Source: JADJLQ01 sp034439915 (GTDB lineage Bacteria > Bacteroidota > Bacteroidia > Chitinophagales > Saprospiraceae). From it: a stretch of DNA of 24,521 nucleotides. The notes under the pieces were generated by a model. It made no database searches. It was not told the origin of the DNA and was given only the letters and a program-made list of their open reading frames with translations. The stretch covers positions 1-24,521 of the forward strand of contig JAWXBI010000128.1 of assembly GCA_034439915.1 (NCBI GenBank), given 5' to 3'. Of this stretch, positions 9,700 through 18,289 are shown piece after piece. The stretch's first letter is position 1, and every line of letters begins with the position of its first letter. A program made the translations under genes and the position numbers.

Positions 9700-9707
9700 T
9701 ATTTTTG
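9700..9707 (+). promoter_or_regulatory. Candidate -7 promoter element of the second operon
   Basis: TATTTTTG matches the Bacteroidota -7 consensus TAnnTTTG. An ATTG at 9679-9682, 17 bp upstream, could be a weak -33 element and lies in the second direct repeat. The predicted transcript would have a leader of about 60 nt before the ATG at 9777. The area is AT-rich, so chance occurrence is possible. Confidence 0.5.
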
Positions 9708-9776
9708 AAAATTAAGCCTTCATTTTTCCAGGCCTGCATCCTGTGGAAACACCAATCTAAACAGAACCTTTAAAGA

Positions 9777-11006
9777 ATGTGTATGAATAAAAGTTTGTTA
9801 GTTTTATTAACAGGATTGTTTTTGGCAGCTGGTTTGTTTGCACAACCCCTGGATATACTGATCAAAAACGGTCACGTCATTGATCCCAAAAACAATATCA
9901 ACCAGATCATGGATGTGGGGATTAAAGACGGAAAAATTGTAGAAGTCAGCAAATCCATTACCAGGGAAGCAAAAAAGACCATCAATGCAACCGGTTTATA
10001 CGTTACTCCCGGACTGATTGACATCCACGGCCATCATTTTTTTGGTACCCTGTCCAATGCGTATCTGAGCAATAGTTTTACCGCTTTGCCCCCCGACGGG
10101 TTCACGCTTAGATCCGGAGTTACCACGGTGGTGGACGCAGGAGGTTCAGGTTGGAGAAATTTTCAGGAGTTTAAAGACCAGACCATCGATAATTCAAAGA
10201 CCAAAGTGTTTGCTCTGCTCAATATTGTAGGTGCAGGTATGCGTGGTGGTGCCTATGAACAAAACCTGGCGGATATGGATGCCAAACTAACCGCCATGGT
10301 AGCCCGGCAAAACAAACAATATATAGTAGGCATTAAACTGGCCCATTATGGTTCCAGGGACTGGACCCCTGCAAAAAAGGCCGCAGAAGCTGGTGTATTG
10401 GCAAATATCCCCGTCATGATCGATTTCGGGGGCTGCAATCCACCGCTGTCTATGGATACCTTGCTCAATCATGTGTTGCGACCAGGCGATATACTTACCC
10501 ATTGTTTTGGCCATGTAAATGGTCGTGAACCTTTAGTGCAGGATGGCAAGGTTCAACCATTTGCTTTTAAAGCCCAGCAAAGGGGGATTATCCTGGATGT
10601 CGGACACGGAGGAGGTAGTTTTGTATATGATCAGGCAATTGCAGCCATCCAACAAGGTTTAAAACCGAATACGATCAGTACGGACCTGCATACCGGCAGT
10701 ATGAATGCCGGAATGAAAGATATGATTACCGTGATGTCAAAACTTTTAAATATTGGGATGAGTTTTGAAGAACTCATTGTCGCCAGTACCTGGAAACCCG
10801 CGCAGGTGATCCAAAAAACTGAGCTTGGCCACCTGAGCCCCGGGGCTCCTGCAGATATCGCTGTATTAAAAATAGAAAAGGGGAATTTTGGATTTTATGA
10901 TGTGAGGCAAAAACGGATGACAGGGGACAAACGAATTGTTTGCGAGATGACCCTGATAGATGGCGCGGTCGTATATGACCTCAACGCTTTATCGTTTGTT
11001 GATTGA
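9777..11006 (+). CDS. Exported amidohydrolase/deacetylase (EF_0837/AHA_3915-like)
   Basis: Metal-dependent amidohydrolase of the dihydroorotase/adenine-deaminase-like superfamily. A signal peptide is clear (MNKSLLVLLTGLFLAAGLFAQ; the second ATG at 9783 is an equally good start). Metal-site residues are visible: H84 and H86 in LIDIHGHH, a probable carboxylated lysine K187 in GIKLAHYGS, H242 in DILTHCFGH, H277 in LDVGHGGG, and the catalytic-type aspartate D303 in STDLHTGS. The C-terminal GHLSPGAPADIAVL closes the small beta domain. Relatives are encoded next to SelA-like PLP enzymes in other bacteria, as here, and are annotated as deacetylases of unknown substrate. I infer hydrolysis of an N-acyl or cyclic amide in the periplasm. 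The stop is 10 bp before the next start. Confidence 0.85.
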   Translation: MCMNKSLLVLLTGLFLAAGLFAQPLDILIKNGHVIDPKNNINQIMDVGIKDGKIVEVSKSITREAKKTINATGLYVTPGLIDIHGHHFFGTLSNAYLSNSFTALPPDGFTLRSGVTTVVDAGGSGWRNFQEFKDQTIDNSKTKVFALLNIVGAGMRGGAYEQNLADMDAKLTAMVARQNKQYIVGIKLAHYGSRDWTPAKKAAEAGVLANIPVMIDFGGCNPPLSMDTLLNHVLRPGDILTHCFGHVNGREPLVQDGKVQPFAFKAQQRGIILDVGHGGGSFVYDQAIAAIQQGLKPNTISTDLHTGSMNAGMKDMITVMSKLLNIGMSFEELIVASTWKPAQVIQKTELGHLSPGAPADIAVLKIEKGNFGFYDVRQKRMTGDKRIVCEMTLIDGAVVYDLNALSFVD

Positions 11007-11016
11007 TCCCCTTCTC

Positions 11017-12741
11017 ATGAAATTTGCCTCCTCTATGTCTATTAAGCAACTTGCCCGTGTAGGTGCCTGTCTTTTGTGGTCATTTATCCTGCTTGCCGGC
11101 TGTAAGAAAAAAGATATTGAGTTGTATGTGCCGGATGGCTTCGAGGTCACTGTGGTCGTCGATAGCCTGAAAGGGGGAGCCCGTCATATAGCGGTCAATG
11201 ACAACGGGGATATCTATGTCAAATTATTGTCCCCCGGACATGGTGGTAACCTGGCTTTAAGAGATACCACCGGTGATGGAAAAGCGGACATCATTGCCCC
11301 TTTTGGAAATTATAAGGAGACAGGCCGGTATGGTACGGCCATGCGGATCTACCAGGGATATTTATATTTCAGTACGGAATTGGCGATTTACCGGATGAAA
11401 TTGTCCCCGGGTAAGCTCATACCGGAAGGGCCACTTGATACCGTAGTCATTGACGACCATGCCCACGGGGGACATGAACATAATGCCAAACCGGTCACCT
11501 TCGACGATTCCGGTCATATTTATATTCCTTTCGGCGCACCTTCCAATGCCTGCCAGGAATTTAACCGTACCCCTTTTTCTATTGGAAAAGATCCATGTCC
11601 ATTGTTTGAAGATCATGCCGGGGTATGGCGATTTGATGCCCATAAATCCAAACAAACACAAAAAGACGGTTACAAGTATGCAACCGGCTTGAGAAGTCTG
11701 GTAGCCATTGAATGGAACCACCTGGATAATAAATTGTATTCGATTATGCACGGACGGGATGATTTGCTTCGGCTATGGCCAAATAAATTTTCACCCTGGC
11801 AAAGTGCGGTGTTGCCCGCCGAAGAATTTTTGAGAATAGAGGAGGGTAGCCATGCCGGTTGGCCCTATTGTTATTATGATCAGATCCAGGGTAAAAAAGT
11901 GCTCGCTCCTGAGTACGGTGGAGATGGTAAAATTATTGGCAGATGTGACACCTTCCTCAATCCAATTATTGGTTTTCCGGGACACTGGGCACCCAACGAT
12001 TTGCTTTTTTATTCCAGTGCACAATTTCCGGAGCATTACAAACAAGGGGCATTTATTGCTTTTCATGGATCCACCAACAGAGCGCCTTATCCTCAATCCG
12101 GTTATTTTATAGGATTTGTACCTCATGCCAATGGAAGTTTCAAAGCACCTGTGGAGGTATTTGCTGACGGGTTTGCCAAAATCGATACGATCATCAATGT
12201 CAGCGATGCGGTCTATCGACCCATGGGGATTGCAATGGGGCCCGATGGCTCCATGTATTTTGCTGAAACGGAGAAAGGACGGATCTGGCGGGTGAAGTAT
12301 ACCGGAAACAAAGAAAAATATTCATCCAAAATGATGGCCGGTATGGTTAAAAGGGAAAATGAACTCCATATCCGTACTCCTCATGAAGTGGATGACAATC
12401 TGGATAAAGGCAAAAAGACCGACGGTGAAAAAGCGTACTTTGTTTATTGCGGCGGATGTCACCAAAAAAATGGTCTGGGGGCAAAAGGGCGGTTTCCACC
12501 CCTGGCTTCCGATTGGGTTACCGGAGATAAAAACAGGCTGATTGATCTGACCTTGAACGGGCTGGAAGGTGATATCAAGGTAAATGAAGAAGTATTCAAC
12601 GGAACTATGCCAAAACACGATTTTCTTAAAGATGAAGATATCGCAATCATCCTGACCTATATTCGTTCCAGTTTTGGTAATCGGGCGGATGAAATCAAAC
12701 CCGAAGAGGTTAAAATCCGAAGAGATTTAAACAGCAAATAA
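11017..12741 (+). CDS. Sorbosone dehydrogenase-like propeller lipoprotein with cytochrome c domain
   Basis: Predicted periplasmic sugar or aldose dehydrogenase of the L-sorbosone dehydrogenase/soluble-PQQ-glucose-dehydrogenase-like fold, fused to its own electron acceptor. The start at 11017 (or 11035) gives a lipoprotein signal with lipobox LLAGC; the longer frame from 10960 overlaps the previous gene and is less likely. The propeller runs to about residue 440, with blocks HDDHAHGG-like DDHAHGGHEHN, EGSHAGWPYCYYD and YRPMGIAMGPDGSMYFAE. The C-terminal domain has the heme motif CGGCH (C478, C481, H482) and a likely axial Met in GTMPKHDF (M531). Electrons would pass from the sugar via the heme to the respiratory chain. 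PQQ binding is assumed from the fold; substrate unknown. Confidence 0.82.
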   Translation: MKFASSMSIKQLARVGACLLWSFILLAGCKKKDIELYVPDGFEVTVVVDSLKGGARHIAVNDNGDIYVKLLSPGHGGNLALRDTTGDGKADIIAPFGNYKETGRYGTAMRIYQGYLYFSTELAIYRMKLSPGKLIPEGPLDTVVIDDHAHGGHEHNAKPVTFDDSGHIYIPFGAPSNACQEFNRTPFSIGKDPCPLFEDHAGVWRFDAHKSKQTQKDGYKYATGLRSLVAIEWNHLDNKLYSIMHGRDDLLRLWPNKFSPWQSAVLPAEEFLRIEEGSHAGWPYCYYDQIQGKKVLAPEYGGDGKIIGRCDTFLNPIIGFPGHWAPNDLLFYSSAQFPEHYKQGAFIAFHGSTNRAPYPQSGYFIGFVPHANGSFKAPVEVFADGFAKIDTIINVSDAVYRPMGIAMGPDGSMYFAETEKGRIWRVKYTGNKEKYSSKMMAGMVKRENELHIRTPHEVDDNLDKGKKTDGEKAYFVYCGGCHQKNGLGAKGRFPPLASDWVTGDKNRLIDLTLNGLEGDIKVNEEVFNGTMPKHDFLKDEDIAIILTYIRSSFGNRADEIKPEEVKIRRDLNSK

Positions 12742-12770
12742 TTTTATAATAATTATAAATCATACAAATT

Positions 12771-13244
12771 ATGAATACAAACAGAAGGTCAGTATTTAAA
12801 AAAATTTCGCTTAGTCTGGCGGGCATGTTAGGCTTGGTCGCAGCAAAGGCCACTGGCTCAAAATCTGACGTAGCAGCTGCTAAAGAAGAACCTATGGATA
12901 ATGTGGTAATGGACCAGGGTGTGCCCTTGTTTTCCGGCGCCAGGACTCATGGAAACTTATTATTTATTGCAGGTAAGGGTGCGCATTTTGACGGAGATAT
13001 CACAGCGCATACCAAACATGTACTGGATGAAGTTCAAAAAGAACTCGAAAAAAACGGGTCATCCATGAATAAAGTGCTTAAATGTAACGTATACCTCAAT
13101 GACCTTAAAGATTATCAGGCTATGAACGCCGCCTACAAAGGCCGTTTTGGGGATAAGCCTCCTGTGCGGACGACTATTGCTGCAGCAGGTGGGATACCCG
13201 GGGATTCCCTGGTGGAAATAGATTGTATTGCTTATATCGATTAA
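12771..13244 (+). CDS. RidA-family protein with Tat-like signal
   Basis: RidA (YjgF/YER057c/UK114) proteins hydrolyse reactive enamine/imine intermediates released by PLP enzymes. The RidA core starts near residue 50 (VPLFSGARTHGNLLFIAGKG) and keeps the substrate-carboxylate arginine in PPVRTTI (R133, equal to R105 of E. coli RidA) and the glutamate in SLVEIDCIA (E149). It is longer than the usual ~130 residues because of an N-terminal extension NRRSVFKKISLSLAGML followed by an alanine-rich stretch, a good twin-arginine signal. The usual GPY motif reads VPL, so the aromatic residue there is missing. It lies 9 bp before the PLP enzyme gene, its likely source of imine. Confidence 0.88.
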   Translation: MNTNRRSVFKKISLSLAGMLGLVAAKATGSKSDVAAAKEEPMDNVVMDQGVPLFSGARTHGNLLFIAGKGAHFDGDITAHTKHVLDEVQKELEKNGSSMNKVLKCNVYLNDLKDYQAMNAAYKGRFGDKPPVRTTIAAAGGIPGDSLVEIDCIAYID

Positions 13245-13253
13245 AATAAAATT

Positions 13254-14471
13254 ATGTCAAAACGAAGAGATCTTATCAAAGGGGCCATTGGTTTGCCTTT
13301 CCTGGGCACTATAATACCCACAGAAGCTTTAAAGGCTAAGCAAAAACAATTCAGTGATTTTGATCGCGATTATTTTAAGGAGTTGGGGGTTCGTACATTT
13401 ATCAATGCCGCGGGCACGTATACTGCACTCACCGCTTCACTGCCTCACCCGGAGGTGATCAAGGCAATTAATTATGCCGCCCTGCAATTTGTCAGATTGG
13501 AGGATTTGCAGGACAAAGTAGGAGAGCGTCTGGCGGAGTTATTGCAGTGTGAGGGGGCTATGGTGACCGCGGGAGCGGCATCAGCGATCACCCTGGGTAC
13601 TGCTGCTATACTCACCGGGGGTGATCCGGATAAAATTGACCGGATTCCCGGGGACATGACCGGGATGAAAACAGAAGTCATTGCGCAAAAAACACACCGG
13701 GTTGGCTATGATCATGCCATGCGTAATTGCGGAGTTAAAATCATCGAGGTGGAAACTGCCAAGGAATTGGAGGAGGCGATCAATGAGAAGACTGCTTTTT
13801 TATGGTTTCTCAATTACAGCAATTTTGCGGGTAAAATCAGGGATGAAGAATTTGTAGCCATTGCAAAGAAATTTCACATTCCGACAATGATTGATTGTGC
13901 TGCTGACGTCCCACCTGCTGAAATGTTGTGGAGACATACCAAAATGGGTTTTGACCTGGTTTGTTTTTCAGGAGGAAAAGGCCTTCGCGGACCTCAATCT
14001 GCAGGAATGCTGTTGGGGAAAAAATCGCTGATTCAGGCTGCACGTAGAAATGCACCTCCTAATGGCAATACGGTAGGCCGTGGAATGAAAGTCAATAAGG
14101 AAGAGATCCTGGGCTTACTGGCGGCCATTGAAGTTTACCTTGCCAGGGATCATCAAAAAGATTGGAAATTGTGGGAAGGCCAGGTAGCCATGATTCACGA
14201 TGCGGCAGCTTCAGTACCCGGCGTGCGTGCAGAAAAGCATGTACCCTTGATCGCCAACCATGTGCCTTCATTGCGATTACACCTGGATGCTTCAAAAACG
14301 AAAATCACTGGTGAAGAATTACGGGTTGCCCTCCGTGCAGGCCATCCTTCTATTGAGACCATGGGCGGTCCCGATACAGTGGAGATTACGACCTGGATGA
14401 TGATCCCGGGAGAAGAATGGATTGTATCCCGGAGGATTAAGGAATTATTATCCCAGGCTGCCATTAAATAA
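13254..14471 (+). CDS. SelA/DgaE-like PLP-dependent enzyme with Tat-like signal
   Basis: Fold-type I PLP enzyme of the selenocysteine synthase-like group, which includes D-glucosaminate-6-phosphate ammonia-lyase (DgaE) and not only true SelA. The Schiff-base lysine is K242 in CFSGGKGLRGPQSAG, and D214 in MIDCAAD should hold the pyridine nitrogen. INAAGTYT near residue 50 and MVTAGAASAITLG at 103-115 match the family. It lacks the tRNA-binding N-terminal domain of SelA, and nothing nearby points to selenium metabolism. The N-terminus SKRRDLIKGAIGLPFLG fits a Tat signal (R-R-x-L-I-K), which would let the protein fold with PLP before export. Likely reaction: elimination of ammonia from an amino sugar acid or hydroxy-amino acid. 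Substrate is inferred. Confidence 0.85.
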   Translation: MSKRRDLIKGAIGLPFLGTIIPTEALKAKQKQFSDFDRDYFKELGVRTFINAAGTYTALTASLPHPEVIKAINYAALQFVRLEDLQDKVGERLAELLQCEGAMVTAGAASAITLGTAAILTGGDPDKIDRIPGDMTGMKTEVIAQKTHRVGYDHAMRNCGVKIIEVETAKELEEAINEKTAFLWFLNYSNFAGKIRDEEFVAIAKKFHIPTMIDCAADVPPAEMLWRHTKMGFDLVCFSGGKGLRGPQSAGMLLGKKSLIQAARRNAPPNGNTVGRGMKVNKEEILGLLAAIEVYLARDHQKDWKLWEGQVAMIHDAAASVPGVRAEKHVPLIANHVPSLRLHLDASKTKITGEELRVALRAGHPSIETMGGPDTVEITTWMMIPGEEWIVSRRIKELLSQAAIK

Positions 14472-14491
14472 TTACAAGGTAGGTTGAGGGG

Positions 14492-15187
14492 ATGGAGATA
14501 CCTATTTATGTGCCCCGTCAAACAGTACAAGATATGGAACGACAAACTGACCCAGTTTATGAAGTTCATTCAATTGAATCAGGATCAATGTCAATCAATG
14601 GTCTCGGTGATCATCCCCTTTGGAACGAGGCCAACAGGTTATCTGATTTTGTTTACCCCTGGAATGAGGGAGATCCACCTCCGATGTCATTTAAAGCCTT
14701 GCACGACCCGGACTGGATTTATGGTCTTTACCGGGTAAGGGATGCCGATGCATTGAACCTAAGTATGGAAGAAAACCTCAAAGCAGCAGTATTAAAATCC
14801 GACAGAGTTGAAATTTTTTTAAGGTCCGATGAACACATGAACCCCTATTTTGGGCTGGAAATGGATCCGCTTGGACGGACTTATGATTTTGAGGCTTCTT
14901 TATACCGGAAATTTAATGCCGGTTGGTCCTGGCCTAAGGATCAGTTGATGGTAAAAGGGGATCTCAGCGAGGCTGGATATACCCTTGAGTTTGCCCTGGG
15001 CAAACCGCTGCTGAATAAATTGAATCTTTTGAAAAAAAACAAATTGCAAGCCGGGTTATTCCGGGGGAAGTGTATTTCATTGAAGGATGAAATTGCCGAA
15101 TTTAAATGGATCAGTTGGGTGAAACCGGATAGTGCTTCCCCGGACTTTCATATCCCTTCATCTTTTGGAGAGCTTATGCTGCTTTAA
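14492..15187 (+). CDS. CBM9-like carbohydrate-binding protein
   Basis: A 231-residue protein that resembles the carbohydrate-binding family 9-like domain: a beta-sandwich starting MSINGLGDHPLWNEANRLSD, then a DWIYGLYRVRDAD strand pair, SDRVEIFLRSDE, and a final FKWISWVKPDSASPDFH block. In other Bacteroidota these domains are found in extracellular glycan-active proteins, but no signal peptide is seen here, and an in-frame stop just upstream (14480-14482) rules out a longer N-terminus. It could act in the cytoplasm or use an unrecognised export route. It is the last gene of the operon, 20 bp after the PLP enzyme, and ends 18 bp from the convergent kinase gene. Confidence 0.7.
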   Translation: MEIPIYVPRQTVQDMERQTDPVYEVHSIESGSMSINGLGDHPLWNEANRLSDFVYPWNEGDPPPMSFKALHDPDWIYGLYRVRDADALNLSMEENLKAAVLKSDRVEIFLRSDEHMNPYFGLEMDPLGRTYDFEASLYRKFNAGWSWPKDQLMVKGDLSEAGYTLEFALGKPLLNKLNLLKKNKLQAGLFRGKCISLKDEIAEFKWISWVKPDSASPDFHIPSSFGELMLL

Positions 15188-15205
15188 ATCAAACGTCGGA
15201 GGTGG

Positions 15206-18200
15206 TTAAAGACTTACGTGCTGGACGATTTTAAAATTGTCTTCCATATGCATAAGCGGAAATTCGACAAAAAATTCTGTGCCTTTATTCTCAATCGTGG
15301 TAAAATAGATATGTCCATTACAGGAATCCACAATGTCCCGGACTATTGCCAAACCCAGGCCGGTGCCTGAATTTTTAGTGGTAAAATTGGGGTAAAATAC
15401 TTTATCCTTCATCGATTCGGGGATTCCACAGCCATTGTCCATTACCCGGACGATCGCTTTATCTTCCTTATTAAACAATACGATTTCAATTTTACCCCGG
15501 CGGCCAATCGGAATGGATTGGATAGCGTTTTTAATCAGATTGGTGAGCACCCGAATGACATGGTTTTTATCGGCGAAAATATAGATCTCATCAATAGGTA
15601 CACGGAGGTGGATATCCATATCTTCTCTTTTGCGAAATAAATCATGGGTGGAGGTCACGACTTCATTCAGGATCAGCTTTTCATTTTCCGGGGCAGGTAG
15701 TTTAGCAAAGTTTGAAAATTCAGAAGCGATTTTCGAAAGATTTTCGATTTGTTCGATGAGGGTTTGAGTCACCCGTTTTACCAATTGGTTGATTTCTTCC
15801 GGAGTCGCACGGCTTATAGAATTTTGCAGGTGCTGGGTGATCAATTTCATCGGGGTCAACGGGTTTTTGATCTCATGCGCCACTTGTTTGGCCATTTCCC
15901 TCCAGGCCGTTTCCCGTTCAGTGACAGCGAGCATACGGGTGCTGCGATCCAATTCCTGGATCATCTCATTATAGTTGCGGATCAAGCCTCCCAACTCATC
16001 CTGATGGTTCCATTCCAGTCTTTGATTGGTGCCCCCGATTTGAATGAGTTTGAGTTTGTCGCTCAGGATAGTCAGCGGCCGCGTGATGGAATTGGCTACG
16101 ACCATAGAGATCAGCACGATCAGGATCAACAAAAAGACGTACACATTGAGCAGGGTGCCCAAAAAATCATTCATCCTGCGTTTAGCACTGCTCTCCGAAT
16201 AGGATTTGTTTTTCCCAACAAAATAAGGTTTGCCTTCATACTCGACTTTGGCATAGCCATGATAGACGTTGGTATGGTAAGGAAGACGGTCCAGTACGTG
16301 GATTTGATGGAATTCATTAAAAGGCATCCGTTCGGCAACCGGGCTGTTGATCAATTGCCCTCCGGCCGTATAAATTTTAAAATGGGGGTTATAAGTAATA
16401 TTAGAGCTTACTGCCTTTCCGATCTCATATTGAAGGGATTGCAAGGAAATGGAGGATAAGGGAGTTTGTAACCCTTCTGAAGTCTTTTTAAGATAAAAAA
16501 CAATGACACATCCAATCAGGATAAAGGAACAAAAACTCATACCCAGCATACTGACCTGAATGCGGTAACGCAGGGTATACCTGGATGGAAAAAACTTAAA
16601 GACGGGAAAGGCAATCCAACGCATCCGGTTATTGATCACGGTAAAGGCGATCAGCAACACATTGAATAGAACGAAGATGTAGGAGAAAAAGGAAAAGGCC
16701 TTAAATAACTGGTTGGATTTTTTAGTCAGATAGAAGCCGGATTCCGGATCCAGTGCAACAAATAAAGTTGGTGTGCCTGCTTTGGAATCATTAAATTTTG
16801 AAATTCCGTCACCGACCGGTGTCATCAGAGTTGGCAAACGGTAGGGCTGATAGCGGATAGTATACAAAGCCAGATAGGCTGAGTTCGATTCCAACCGGTA
16901 TAATTGATTTTGAAGTGCAGGTTCTATCAGGGATTTTGCCGGGTTGAGTTGCTGGATTTTTTCTTTTAATTGACGCGCGAGGGTGATCCGCTGATCCAAC
17001 TCCTTGTCGATATGAAATTGATAAAGTAAAGAGGAGACCAGGATAGATCCCGTCACCATCCAAGTCAGATACCAGGCGGCGTGCGGCCTGATCTGGTCGA
17101 CAAAGAGGTCGAGCAGGCTGAGATAACCCGCTAAGGCCAATAATAACAAGGCAGGTAGCTGGGTCGGCAAAATGTAAAGCAATGGGATGATGCCGAGCAA
17201 CGCGAAGGTATTGGCTACCAGACGGGAAGCAGGGGACATGCCCAGGTGGCGTATGATCCTCAATAAATGAAGGTCCAGGACAAACAAAGCAATAGCCAAT
17301 ATCAGTATTCCTGCCAGGGCTATCAGGCTTTTTATATCGAGATAAAAGATGTATTCAAAATCAAAGGACAAACCAGAGCCCATGACCAATTGTTTAAAGA
17401 TATGAACCATCAGAAAGGCTGTGACATAAACCATCCAATAATTGGCCAGAGCAATAACAAAGGAGAGTTTGGATTTTTCTTTTCTGAAATACGCAGGTCG
17501 TATATGGGCTCGAATAAACCAGATCAATAAACACAACAGAATGATGTTGATGATCATGTCTGCAAGTGTAGGGCTCAGCAAAGAGGGAGCCACGGATTGA
17601 TCAAAGAGGGGGATACGGTTAATATCGGCCAGGTGCAACAAAACCAGACTCGTTATCCTCAAGAGAAATATGCCCAGGGTGAAAACGAGTAAGGACCTCA
17701 CCATCTGTTGTTGTGCGAGCAGTTGAAGGCACCTTTTCAGTATGTCCGCAATCCCGAAACCCAATCCCAAAAGGCAGAAAAATACAGCCAGCCACTCTAT
17801 CCACGCCGGCAGGCCTGGTCCAATAAATAGCAGGCTGCTTTGTTTTTTATCTGGAGAAAATAAGGTAATAGCCCTGGTCTGGGTCGTTGTTTTAATTCGG
17901 GAGGTTCCGGACAATGGAATTCCAGCCCAGGTGATCCGCTCTGCCGTTGTTATCCGATCAAAATAATATACCTGGTCATTCCAATCGACAAACCCCGGGG
18001 CATGCATCCCTTCGGCCAGGTCAGTTTCAAAATTGACGTTATTCCAAAATACCAGGGAATCCCGTTCATAGGCAAAAAGGATTATTTTTTCCTCCTGGAA
18101 AATCCGGTCTGTATGTTCTAGTCCTGGTTGCAGCTGATGCTGTACCCTCGAATGAAGACTGTCTAATCGGTATTGAGTGCGTCTGGACTTGTATTGAAAA

Positions 18201-18289
18201 TTCAAGGAAGAATTGGTAAAATAACCAATACCACCCAGGACCAGCCAGCTGCAAATCCAAATCGAGGTATATTTTGAAAAAAATTTCAT
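15206..18289 (-). CDS. Large multi-membrane NtrY-like sensor histidine kinase
   Basis: Sensor kinase with about ten predicted membrane segments. I prefer the ATG at 18289 (MKFFSKYTSIWICSW) to an upstream start at 18313. Order: first membrane helix, a periplasmic loop of ~130 residues, a block of six or seven helices, a second extracytoplasmic region, two further helices, another periplasmic region, the last helix, then HAMP (NSITRPLTILSDKLKLI), the phospho-acceptor box VAHEIKNPLTPMK with H805, the N box NLIKNAIQSIP, and G boxes DNGCGIP and GTGLGLAIV. The H box with NPLTPMK is typical of NtrY-type kinases. No response regulator lies within the window, so its partner is unknown. It has no obvious terminator between it and the convergent operon. 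Confidence 0.92.
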   Translation of the reverse strand: MKFFSKYTSIWICSWLVLGGIGYFTNSSLNFQYKSRRTQYRLDSLHSRVQHQLQPGLEHTDRIFQEEKIILFAYERDSLVFWNNVNFETDLAEGMHAPGFVDWNDQVYYFDRITTAERITWAGIPLSGTSRIKTTTQTRAITLFSPDKKQSSLLFIGPGLPAWIEWLAVFFCLLGLGFGIADILKRCLQLLAQQQMVRSLLVFTLGIFLLRITSLVLLHLADINRIPLFDQSVAPSLLSPTLADMIINIILLCLLIWFIRAHIRPAYFRKEKSKLSFVIALANYWMVYVTAFLMVHIFKQLVMGSGLSFDFEYIFYLDIKSLIALAGILILAIALFVLDLHLLRIIRHLGMSPASRLVANTFALLGIIPLLYILPTQLPALLLLALAGYLSLLDLFVDQIRPHAAWYLTWMVTGSILVSSLLYQFHIDKELDQRITLARQLKEKIQQLNPAKSLIEPALQNQLYRLESNSAYLALYTIRYQPYRLPTLMTPVGDGISKFNDSKAGTPTLFVALDPESGFYLTKKSNQLFKAFSFFSYIFVLFNVLLIAFTVINNRMRWIAFPVFKFFPSRYTLRYRIQVSMLGMSFCSFILIGCVIVFYLKKTSEGLQTPLSSISLQSLQYEIGKAVSSNITYNPHFKIYTAGGQLINSPVAERMPFNEFHQIHVLDRLPYHTNVYHGYAKVEYEGKPYFVGKNKSYSESSAKRRMNDFLGTLLNVYVFLLILIVLISMVVANSITRPLTILSDKLKLIQIGGTNQRLEWNHQDELGGLIRNYNEMIQELDRSTRMLAVTERETAWREMAKQVAHEIKNPLTPMKLITQHLQNSISRATPEEINQLVKRVTQTLIEQIENLSKIASEFSNFAKLPAPENEKLILNEVVTSTHDLFRKREDMDIHLRVPIDEIYIFADKNHVIRVLTNLIKNAIQSIPIGRRGKIEIVLFNKEDKAIVRVMDNGCGIPESMKDKVFYPNFTTKNSGTGLGLAIVRDIVDSCNGHIYFTTIENKGTEFFVEFPLMHMEDNFKIVQHVSL

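Larger units (their letters stand above)
9509..9776 (+). promoter_or_regulatory. Intergenic region between the PUL and the second operon
   Basis: 268 bp without a gene. It holds a run of eight T at 9543-9550 without a clear stem, a 6-bp hairpin TGTTCC-GAGT-GGAACA (9584-9599), the direct repeat pair described separately and a -7 promoter element. It therefore separates two independently controlled transcripts. Confidence 0.6.

Noticed and set aside
10960..11016. Longer N-terminus for the sorbosone dehydrogenase-like protein
   Set aside because: It overlaps the previous gene and would bury the lipoprotein signal behind a charged stretch; the ATG at 11017 or 11035 gives a proper signal with LLAGC.
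13254..14471. True selenocysteine synthase (selA)
   Set aside because: The N-terminal tRNA-binding domain is missing, an export signal is present, and no selB, selD or tRNA-Sec is nearby; a DgaE-like lyase fits better.
15749..16459. 236-codon plus-strand ORF opposite the histidine kinase
   Set aside because: It is antisense to the kinase core with no recognisable domain; a shadow of the conserved HAMP/HisKA coding sequence.
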